Source: a bacterium (lineage in GTDB: Bacteria > Patescibacteriota > Minisyncoccia > Minisyncoccales > CG1-02-41-26). From it: DNA of 5,831 nt. Numbering within the stretch: the first letter of the stretch is position 1; every line of letters starts with the position of its first letter. The notes under the pieces were generated by a model, which was given only the letters and a program-made list of their open reading frames with translations, searched no databases and was not told the DNA's origin. The stretch lies in NCBI GenBank assembly GCA_021163625.1, contig JAGGTS010000042.1, forward strand, positions 1 through 5,831, in the 5' to 3' direction. Shown here piece by piece: positions 1-5,496 of this stretch. The translations under genes and the position numbers were made by a program.

Positions 1-946
1 CTTTTTTTACATAAATGAAATTGTTATAGTCGTAAACGCTTCCCGGCAAAGACATTAAAAGGCCAGCCTTTTTAAGGGCAAGATAATCAGTAATTAAGAC
101 TTGCTGCTCTTGCACCAGCTCTCTTCTTGCTGTCTCAAGGTTTGCAATTTCTTTTTCTATCTCCTTTACTTCACTTTTAATACGGCTTCTGAAGGAAGCA
201 TTGTCGCGAGGATAATCACATCCATGAGCCTCGCACCATGGTATCATTATGAAACTGATGCGGTTGCCAGTCGCCTTATAGTGTATCTTGAATTTTTCTT
301 TGCACTTTGACTCTCCGCAATATATATGGTCAATGGCATATTTTAACGACTCCATTTTCTTATTTAATTCATCCGATTCCTTTTTTACTTTTTTTGCGGT
401 GTCTAAAAGGCGTTGCAATCTTTCCTTTGCCTTTGGAGTTATGACAAGGTCTTCAATGATTTGCCCAACGGGGATTTCCCAGTAAGAGATTTGATTTTGC
501 TCAATAAACGGGTTTTCAACATATGGTTCAGTTGGCCTTTGTTCTGGCTTGGTTTTGAAAACGCCAAACTCCGGGCTTATGGCAAAGAGCACAAGCAGGC
601 TGGATGTTAAAAAAAGAAGCGCTAAAACAGCGTTTGAAATCCATTTTTTTGCTTCAACTAAATTCGCAGGCTTTGTCGGCGAGACAAGATATAGAATCCC
701 GCCGTAGGTTATTGCTCCGATGCAAACCAAGACAGTTATTTCTGCAAAAAGAGTAAGAATATATTTTACATAAAGAGGGAAAGCCTGGTTCTCCGGGATT
801 GAACCATTTTTTATTTTTTCCATAAAAACCTGCGGAGCGTCAGCTCCCGGCACGGGCGGATAATTTATTTCCAAGGCAAAAGCAACCCCTGTTTGAAGAA
901 AGAAGATAACAATTAACGATATAATAAGTATTTTAGCTTTTGCCAT
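1..946 (-). CDS. Exported two-helix pilin-like (VirB2-like) membrane protein with outer coiled-coil domain, 3' end cut by window
   Basis: I translated this frame by hand: it is open from an ATG at 946 to the window edge, giving 315 residues with no stop, so the C-terminus is missing. Residues 5-24 form a signal peptide ending in an A-F-A signal peptidase I site (cut after A24). Helices follow at about 61-88 and 103-123, joined by a short loop with the stretch SPTKPANLVEAKKW. This layout, with a glycine pair in the first helix (YGGILYL) and an EAKKWI-like start of the second, is that of two-helix VirB2/pilin-like proteins of Patescibacteria. After the second helix come a proline-rich linker (126-160) and two charged, coiled-coil-like helices (about 171-206 and 254-292), separated by a segment with C210, C215, C238 and C243. 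By topology this C-terminal part should be outside the cell. Last gene seen of the PrgI-TraC-VirB4 operon, 32 bases after the VirB4 stop; no Shine-Dalgarno is visible. Membrane layout is well supported; the pilin role is inferred. Confidence 0.8.
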   Translation of the reverse strand, partial: MAKAKILIISLIVIFFLQTGVAFALEINYPPVPGADAPQVFMEKIKNGSIPENQAFPLYVKYILTLFAEITVLVCIGAITYGGILYLVSPTKPANLVEAKKWISNAVLALLFLTSSLLVLFAISPEFGVFKTKPEQRPTEPYVENPFIEQNQISYWEIPVGQIIEDLVITPKAKERLQRLLDTAKKVKKESDELNKKMESLKYAIDHIYCGESKCKEKFKIHYKATGNRISFIMIPWCEAHGCDYPRDNASFRSRIKSEVKEIEKEIANLETARRELVQEQQVLITDYLALKKAGLLMSLPGSVYDYNNFIYVKK

Positions 947-966
947 TATGGTAAAATTATGGTAAA
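945..966. repeat. Perfect tandem 11-bp repeat at the start codon of the pilin-like gene
   Basis: Two exact adjacent copies of ATTATGGTAAA (plus strand, 945-955 and 956-966). Read on the minus strand the unit is TTTACCATAAT, and the A and T of the gene's ATG are the last two bases of the second copy. The repeat fills the place where a ribosome binding site would be expected and contains no purine-rich Shine-Dalgarno sequence. It may be a slippage duplication or a translation-related element. Confidence 0.8.
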
Positions 967-978
967 TAGGAAAAATAT

Positions 979-2859
979 TTACGGGAGCTGTCCTTCTTCT
1001 CTTTCTATGCTTTCTTTTAACGCATCTTGATTCTGTTCGGAAACTTGGCTTTGGGCTTGCTTTAGTTTTTCCTTTGCCTTTCTTGCCTTAAGAACTTGCT
1101 CTGGCGAAGTCGTTATTACTTGGTCTTCGGCGTAAGAAGCTACAACCTTTAAGGCGACTCTTTTTCTCCCTGCCAAAAATATTCCTTCTCCGACAGCGCT
1201 TTCTAACAATAAATATTTTTCTTGGTCTGTTAAGTTAAAAGTTTTTTGGACAACATCAATGGTTGCAGGGCTCTGCTTCATTAAGAACTGAAGCGAAGAA
1301 TTGGTGATTATTGGTTGTCCGTAGACGGATTTCATAAAGTCTGAAACGTCTTGGGTGATTGTTGAAACGCCAAGCCAATATTTTCTTGCCCTTTTGCAAA
1401 GGCCGAATAAGAAAGAAGCCCCGTCTTCTTTTTTCATTATGACCCAAGCTTCGTCAACGAGCAATATCCGTTTTTTTAGATTGGACCGCACCTGGTTCCA
1501 AATATAGCGGAGAATAATAAACATTGCTATCGGCCTTAATTCTTCTTCCATATTTCTAATCCCAAAAGCGACAAAATTGTTATCCATAGAAATGTTTGAA
1601 TAATTGTTAAAAAATTGCGAATAACTGCCTTTGGTAAATTTTCTAACCCTTTCAACCAATGATTCTGTCCCTTCCATCCCTTCAAGGACTGTTTCAAAGT
1701 CAGACATTAATGGGATTTTCTCTTGCCAGGATTTTGGGTCTGATTCAGGGGTTATATCTTTGGCTGCGTAAGTTTCGGTTAAGGCTTGGTCAATTATAGC
1801 ATCTTCTTTTGGAGTTAATCCGCCCAGCATTATCCTAAGCAGCCCAACTAAATTTATAACATTAGACCTCAGAACGTCCTCAGGGTTTTCATCTTCTCTT
1901 GGGATAGGCAGGTCAAAGGGGTTTAAGTGGCTTTCCGAAGTTAAAGATACTCTGAAATATGAGCCGCCGACAGCGTCTGCAAGAAAGTCATATTCATTTT
2001 CCGGGTCAATAATAATGACATCAACTCCCTGCATTAAATAGCGCAAGCTTTCTAATTTGCAAAAGTAAGATTTTCCAGAACCAGATTTTGCAAAAACAAC
2101 AAGATTGGCGTTCGGCAAAGTGAACCTGTCAAATAAGACAAGAGAATTGTTGTGCATATTAATGCCATACAAAATCCCTTCATTCGCGCTTAAGTCTGGG
2201 GAGACAAAAGGAAAAATGCTTGAAAGCGGAGCAGTATTCATTGGAGTATGGACCATTATTTGGTCTAAACCGTAAGGAGAGGTTGAATTAAAACCCTCTT
2301 TCTCCTGCATTATGGCTGGTTTTATATATATCAAGCGCGATTCAAAAATTGACCTTATTAAGGTTTCTGTTTCCGAAAGGCTTTTTGCGTCATCTCCATA
2401 AATAGTGATATAAAGGCCTGTTCTAAAAATTCTTTCCCTTGCTGTTTGGAGATCGTCTCTTAGCCTTTCAATATCGTGAAACGCTATTTCCAAAGTCGGG
2501 TCTCTAATGTAACCTTTTTCTTGCCCTTCTTCAATTTCTGCCTGGACCTCGGTTAATTTTTTTCTTAATTTTCTTAAAACTTCGCCAGAATCAACAGGGT
2601 GGATATGCAGGGAAAGGTCAATCTGGCAGTTTAAATTAACAGCAGGCGAAAACCAGCCAGTAGAAAGGTATCTTGGGTAAGAGAAAACAAAAAATGATTG
2701 GCAAAGCCTTTCCCCAAGCCTTAAAAAAGTTTCTTTTACTTGTACGGAGGAAGGAGCAATAATGTCTGTAATTTTGATTTCTTCCGGGTTAATTTCTAAT
2801 TTTTCGCCTCCTATTTCTATTTCTTGCCCAGTTTGTTTTTTAAAAAATGGTAATTTCAT
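979..2859 (-). CDS. virB4: VirB4-like type IV secretion ATPase (C-terminal part of a split VirB4/TraC), 626 aa
   Basis: Motor ATPase of the VirB4/TraC/ConE family, a hexameric HerA-FtsK-fold enzyme on the inner face of the membrane that drives type IV secretion or pilus assembly. Residues 29-90 (ITDIIAPS... through FSYPRYLSTGWF) are the membrane-proximal segment typical of the Patescibacterial form; 95-180 is a charged helical region. The nucleotide site is clear: Walker A AKSGSGKS at 257-264 (K263), the family signature IIIDPENEY at 282-290, HLNPFD at 311-316, Walker B ILLVDEAW at 465-472 (D469, E470), and the downstream glutamine motif STITQD at 499-504 after an arginine cluster (R490, R492). 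The C-terminal tail (585-626) is a charged helix. Full VirB4 proteins are about 800 residues; here the first part is a separate gene just upstream, and the two sum to 847. The ATG lies 9 bases after the upstream stop, in the same frame, with only a distant AAAGG as possible binding site. All catalytic motifs are intact, so the enzyme should be active. Family call is firm; transported substrate unknown. Confidence 0.93.
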   Translation of the reverse strand: MKLPFFKKQTGQEIEIGGEKLEINPEEIKITDIIAPSSVQVKETFLRLGERLCQSFFVFSYPRYLSTGWFSPAVNLNCQIDLSLHIHPVDSGEVLRKLRKKLTEVQAEIEEGQEKGYIRDPTLEIAFHDIERLRDDLQTARERIFRTGLYITIYGDDAKSLSETETLIRSIFESRLIYIKPAIMQEKEGFNSTSPYGLDQIMVHTPMNTAPLSSIFPFVSPDLSANEGILYGINMHNNSLVLFDRFTLPNANLVVFAKSGSGKSYFCKLESLRYLMQGVDVIIIDPENEYDFLADAVGGSYFRVSLTSESHLNPFDLPIPREDENPEDVLRSNVINLVGLLRIMLGGLTPKEDAIIDQALTETYAAKDITPESDPKSWQEKIPLMSDFETVLEGMEGTESLVERVRKFTKGSYSQFFNNYSNISMDNNFVAFGIRNMEEELRPIAMFIILRYIWNQVRSNLKKRILLVDEAWVIMKKEDGASFLFGLCKRARKYWLGVSTITQDVSDFMKSVYGQPIITNSSLQFLMKQSPATIDVVQKTFNLTDQEKYLLLESAVGEGIFLAGRKRVALKVVASYAEDQVITTSPEQVLKARKAKEKLKQAQSQVSEQNQDALKESIEREEGQLP

Positions 2860-2868
2860 TTTTTTTGT

Positions 2869-3534
2869 TTATACCTTTGATTCTTTTAATAATTCGGGAA
2901 TAATCTCCGGATAGTATCCTTTTTCTGCTTCCTTTGGATGGTACCAGCTCCAAAAAAGTTCAATAAGCTCAGGGGTTGTCAAGGGCATAGAGTTAAGCCC
3001 GCACCTCCTAAGTCCGACAGCCACAAATTCCATCCTTTGCCAGAGTTGTTCTTTCGCTCTTCGGAAGGCGTCTTCTGTTATTTTGGTAGAAAAACTTTTC
3101 TTTATGCTTAACAGACGGTTTTTCTTTTCTATTTGGCCGCCCATTCCCTCGGAAAGGGAAAATGGTACGACTAAATAAAATTCCTTTTTCATAATAACAC
3201 CCTCCTTGACTAAATTTTCAACGAACTTTCTGTATTCAGAAACCTGAGTTTTTAAAAGCTCGTTTTTTTGTTTTAATTCCAGCTCTTTTAATTTGTCAAA
3301 GTAGCCGGTGATATTTAAGCGGCGCGAACGTATGACTATTTGGGCAGAAAAGTCAAGCGAGTTTAAAAATGTTTGGAATTGGAAAATAATAGCCCTTTGT
3401 TCTTCTTCTGACTTCAAATCAAAATTAACAGAGGAAACCATTAATATTGCCCTGAAAGAATGGTTTTTTAGGATAACAATGCCTTCTCTTATGTCAGAGA
3501 TTTCTAAAAATTGTTGGGTTGACGGTCGATACAT
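2869..3534 (-). CDS. TraC-like domain protein (detached N-terminal domain of VirB4), 221 aa
   Basis: This corresponds to the N-terminal domain of TraC/VirB4 ATPases, which docks the motor to the membrane complex; it has no nucleotide-binding motif. It opens MYRPSTQQFLEI and IREGIVILKN, followed by a strand-rich part FRAILMVSSVNF (about 28-39) and SEEEQRAIIFQFQTFLNSLDF (about 42-62), the pattern I associate with TraC-like proteins of Patescibacteria. A long charged helix spans about 78-115, then a strand FYLVVPFS (about 119-126), and a conserved-looking end (LIELFWSWYHP, GYYPEIIPELL). There is no signal peptide or membrane helix, so it is probably cytoplasmic and works with the ATPase encoded immediately downstream, perhaps as a stable two-chain VirB4. 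It begins 29 bases after the PrgI stop, and no Shine-Dalgarno is seen before the ATG at 3534. It ends in TAA, in frame with the VirB4 gene four codons on. The domain assignment is by recognition and position. Confidence 0.82.
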   Translation of the reverse strand: MYRPSTQQFLEISDIREGIVILKNHSFRAILMVSSVNFDLKSEEEQRAIIFQFQTFLNSLDFSAQIVIRSRRLNITGYFDKLKELELKQKNELLKTQVSEYRKFVENLVKEGVIMKKEFYLVVPFSLSEGMGGQIEKKNRLLSIKKSFSTKITEDAFRRAKEQLWQRMEFVAVGLRRCGLNSMPLTTPELIELFWSWYHPKEAEKGYYPEIIPELLKESKV

Positions 3535-3563
3535 AATAAGTTAGAAATTGGCATTTATAATTA

Positions 3564-3971
3564 TTATTTTATTCCAAGTTCAAGTTCTGATGAGAGTTTT
3601 CTTATTTTGCTTTCAGGGGCGAGCTTCAGCCTTGTTTCTTCTTTCTTTTCTTTTTGCTTTTTTATCTTTACAACCTTAATTGGGGTTAATGATTCTTTTT
3701 TTCTCCAGATATAAACCTTTGTTTTGCCAAGAAAACTAAAATACTTGATTAACAGCTCGTTTAAAGGAACCCCTTTTATTTTCACAAGAAAAAGAGCAAC
3801 AGCGCTGCTGCCTAAGACGCCTAAGAGGACAAAAAACAATCCATGGCTTACGATAAACCAAAGAAATACAAAAATCAGCCCGACAATGCCAAGATAAATC
3901 ATTTGTTTAAAAGTTAAGAAACCAACGATTTTTGACTCTCTTTCTAAAAATTTTGGTACTGTAAATTGCAT
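3564..3971 (-). CDS. PrgI-family two-helix inner-membrane protein, 135 aa
   Basis: Small membrane protein of the PrgI type, found next to VirB4-like ATPases in Gram-positive conjugation systems and in Patescibacterial type IV-like clusters, where it may play a VirB3-like part. The N-terminus MQFTVPKFLERESKIVGFLTFKQ is typical: a short soluble strand with VPKF, a charged stretch, then the GFLTFKQ lead into the first helix (about 23-42). The second helix is about 45-63, and both are separated by a tight turn. Residues 64-93 (KIKGVPLNELLIKYFSFLGKTKVYIW) are the usual post-helix region, followed by a lysine/glutamate-rich tail that is probably cytoplasmic. First gene of the operon, directly downstream of a strong promoter; AAGGAA at 3982-3987 lies 10 bases before the ATG, which supports this start. 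Family call is confident; its exact role in the machine is inferred. Confidence 0.88.
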   Translation of the reverse strand: MQFTVPKFLERESKIVGFLTFKQMIYLGIVGLIFVFLWFIVSHGLFFVLLGVLGSSAVALFLVKIKGVPLNELLIKYFSFLGKTKVYIWRKKESLTPIKVVKIKKQKEKKEETRLKLAPESKIRKLSSELELGIK

Positions 3972-3981
3972 AGTTAGCTTA

Positions 3982-3987
3982 TTCCTT
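3982..3987 (-). promoter_or_regulatory. Ribosome binding site of the PrgI gene
   Basis: Minus-strand AAGGAA ends 10 bases before the ATG at 3971. It is the only plausible Shine-Dalgarno among the four minus-strand operon genes, and sits on the first gene of the transcript. Confidence 0.6.
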
Positions 3988-4008
3988 GTTTGCTATTTAT
4001 TTTACAAT

Positions 4009-4037
4009 ATTATACCAAGAAGGCAACACAAAGACAA
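4009..4037 (-). promoter_or_regulatory. Sigma-70-type promoter with extended -10 for the PrgI-TraC-VirB4-pilin operon
   Basis: On the minus strand a perfect TATAAT (4014-4009) is preceded by TGG, giving an extended -10 (TGGTATAAT). Exactly 17 bases upstream lies TTGTCT (4037-4032), four of six matches to the -35 consensus. Transcription should begin near 4002, leaving a leader of about 30 bases before the PrgI ATG at 3971. This is the only strong promoter I see for the leftward operon. Confidence 0.75.
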
Positions 4038-4046
4038 GAAAGGGTT

Positions 4047-4054
4047 TTGCGCAA
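4047..4054. promoter_or_regulatory. Small palindrome TTGCGCAA upstream of the leftward promoter
   Basis: Perfect 8-bp palindrome lying about 10 bases upstream of the -35 of the leftward promoter. The position would suit an activator or repressor site, but palindromes of this length arise by chance and no regulator gene is visible. Confidence 0.2.
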
Positions 4055-4110
4055 CAGGGGCAATATAAGCCGAAGGGGAGATAGTTGTTTAATAGTGCTT
4101 TTATTTTAAA

Positions 4111-4120
4111 CCTTTAAAGG
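4111..4120. promoter_or_regulatory. 10-bp palindrome CCTTTAAAGG between the divergent promoters
   Basis: Perfect palindrome about 50 bases upstream of the rightward -35 and about 75 upstream of the leftward -35. It could be a shared operator for the two divergent units. It is too short to be a terminator and lacks a T-run. The rest of the 275-base intergenic region (3972-4246) shows no ORF, tRNA-like fold or further repeat that I can support. Confidence 0.25.
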
Positions 4121-4171
4121 AATTAAACATCAGGATTTAGTTTGCTGTTCACGCACTATAGCTACAAGAAC

Positions 4172-4200
4172 TTGACAAAGAAAAATTATTGTGTTAGACC
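4172..4200 (+). promoter_or_regulatory. Sigma-70-type promoter for the SPFH gene
   Basis: A perfect TTGACA at 4172-4177 is followed by a 17-base spacer and an extended -10, TG-T-TAGACC (4192-4200). The -10 hexamer itself is weak (three of six), but the -35, the spacing and the TG agree. Transcription would begin near 4207, leaving a leader of about 40 bases before the ATG at 4247. Confidence 0.6.
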
Positions 4201-4232
4201 TTAGGTGCTCTTTAAAAACTAAAAATAAAAAG

Positions 4233-4239
4233 AAAGGAG
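4233..4239 (+). promoter_or_regulatory. Strong Shine-Dalgarno of the SPFH gene
   Basis: AAAGGAG ends 7 bases before the ATG at 4247, an ideal spacing that fixes this start. It is much stronger than anything before the minus-strand genes. Confidence 0.85.
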
Positions 4240-4246
4240 AGAAAAG

Positions 4247-5464
4247 ATGGGAAACGAAACAAAAAACGGAACAAAGAAAGACGCAAAAAAAGGAAGAGAG
4301 GCAAAAAGGGGACTTATCTTGATAACAACTATTGTTGTTATGGAATTGATTTTATTTTTTCCAGTCCCATTAGATTTGCCGAATTTTCCGCTGGTAAGAT
4401 TTATTGTGGCATTAGTAGTGTTGTCTGTCTTGGTATATTTTGTCTGGGCCCCAAACAATCTTTACTTTACAAAAATAAAAGAGGGCACAGCAAAAAACGT
4501 CTTTAAGGCGGGCGCTTTCCATAAAACTTTAATCCAATGGAAGGGAAGAACATTAAACGATGAAGGAGAAGTTGTTGAAGGAAAGGAGTGGCATCTTTTA
4601 GGGGGTTTTCGGTATTATGGTTTTTGGCCAATAAAGGGAATAGACGAGTACCAGTTTTCTTGGATAAATTTTACCCAAGAAAGCGGAGCCCAAAGACACC
4701 CCAAAGAGACTATTGACTATGTTCTACTAAAACAGGACGTTTACTGGGCGATTATAAAAAACGCGGAGGATAAAAACCTAGTGAGGCTGGATGTGGAAAT
4801 AATCCTCACCATTAGGATAACGAACCCAAGGAAAGCGAGGTTTGAGATTGAAAACTGGCTGGAAGCTGTAATTAACAGGATAGGGCCGGTAGTGGTGAAA
4901 GCGATGACAAAAAAATCCTTCCATGAGCTAATCGCGGAAAAAGCATCTATCGGGGATGACATAATGGCAACAAGGGAAATGGAAAAACTAAAATTGATTT
5001 TCAGCAACGAATATGGAGTTGACTTAATGGACCTGCAAGTGGAGGACATTAATCCAACAGACGAGAAATATATGGACGCCATTTTAAAACCCTGGCTTGC
5101 GGGACAGGAAGCTATATCTCGCGTCAAAGAGACTGCTGTTCCCCTTGTTGAAATGGTAGGGATACTAGAGAAATTTATGGGCAGACAGAAAGCATTAGAG
5201 CTTGCTGGCGACCTTATTAAGATGCGGATGTCTCTTGATAAGAATGCTCGGGTTGACGTCCATGTTGACGGCGCTGAGGGGATTGAAAAGGCAGGACTGG
5301 ATTTAATTGCTGCCTGGCAAAAGCTTATGATGGACAAAAAAACTCCCGCAAAAGAAAAGCCAAAAAAGCCAGCGGCAGAAATGACAGAGAAGGAAGAAGA
5401 AGAATTTCTTAGGCAGCTAGAGAGAGAGGAAGAAGAAGTAAAAAAGAACAAAGGGCAGAGATGA
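4247..5464 (+). CDS. SPFH/Band 7 domain membrane protein, 405 aa
   Basis: Member of the SPFH (stomatin/prohibitin/flotillin/HflK-C) superfamily, membrane-anchored proteins that oligomerise into rings or microdomains. The first 20 residues are soluble and very basic. Two hydrophobic segments follow (about 21-39 and 47-67), then the SPFH region (about 68-290): a beta-rich start (WAPNNLYFTKIKEGTAKNVF), a block ending in GIDEYQFSW (131-139), the strand LVRLDVEIILTIRITNPRKARFEI (178-201) typical of Band 7 cores, and the helical stretch with EMEKLKLIFSNEYGVDLMDLQVEDINP (244-270). The C-terminal part (285-360) is helical and the tail (365-405) is lysine- and glutamate-rich with coiled-coil character. 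It carries its own promoter and Shine-Dalgarno and ends at a hairpin terminator, so it is a single-gene unit, divergent from the type IV-like operon. I know this SPFH type as common in Patescibacteria. Function is unknown; a scaffold for envelope complexes or a protease modulator is plausible. A link to the neighbouring machine is inference from position only. Confidence 0.87.
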   Translation: MGNETKNGTKKDAKKGREAKRGLILITTIVVMELILFFPVPLDLPNFPLVRFIVALVVLSVLVYFVWAPNNLYFTKIKEGTAKNVFKAGAFHKTLIQWKGRTLNDEGEVVEGKEWHLLGGFRYYGFWPIKGIDEYQFSWINFTQESGAQRHPKETIDYVLLKQDVYWAIIKNAEDKNLVRLDVEIILTIRITNPRKARFEIENWLEAVINRIGPVVVKAMTKKSFHELIAEKASIGDDIMATREMEKLKLIFSNEYGVDLMDLQVEDINPTDEKYMDAILKPWLAGQEAISRVKETAVPLVEMVGILEKFMGRQKALELAGDLIKMRMSLDKNARVDVHVDGAEGIEKAGLDLIAAWQKLMMDKKTPAKEKPKKPAAEMTEKEEEEFLRQLEREEEEVKKNKGQR

Positions 5465-5482
5465 ATCTGCCCTTCCTTTTTA
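5451..5482 (+). terminator. Intrinsic terminator overlapping the SPFH stop codon, possibly bidirectional
   Basis: A perfect 9-bp inverted repeat, AAGGGCAGA (5451-5459) and TCTGCCCTT (5466-5474), encloses a 6-base loop that contains the TGA stop (5462-5464). It is followed by CCTTTTTAT. On the opposite strand the same stem is followed by TGTTCTTTTTT, so it could also end the converging minus-strand gene whose stop is at 5497. Confidence 0.88.
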
Positions 5483-5496
5483 TAACTTTGCCTTTT

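Noticed and set aside
101..610. Three overlapping short plus-strand open frames of 65-69 residues
   Set aside because: They lie opposite the continuous minus-strand pilin-like frame, have no ribosome binding site or recognisable domain, and overlap each other.
1256..1447. 63-residue minus-strand open frame inside the VirB4 gene
   Set aside because: It is in another frame of the same strand over the Walker B region; the VirB4 frame has all the conserved motifs.
3308..3544. 78-residue plus-strand open frame
   Set aside because: Antisense shadow of the TraC-like gene, with no promoter or binding site.
4219..4458. 79-residue minus-strand open frame with a hydrophobic, phenylalanine-rich end
   Set aside because: Antisense to the lysine-rich start of the SPFH gene, which creates the apparent hydrophobic run; it also crosses that gene's leader.
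4741..5451. Long 236-residue minus-strand open frame opposite the SPFH gene
   Set aside because: It is a serine- and phenylalanine-rich shadow of the SPFH coding frame, with no plausible domain; the plus-strand frame has a Shine-Dalgarno, domain features and a terminator.
4247..5464. Alternative genetic code with TGA read as an amino acid
   Set aside because: The plus-strand gene ends at TGA inside a terminator hairpin, the expected place for a true stop, and the other frames end in TAA.
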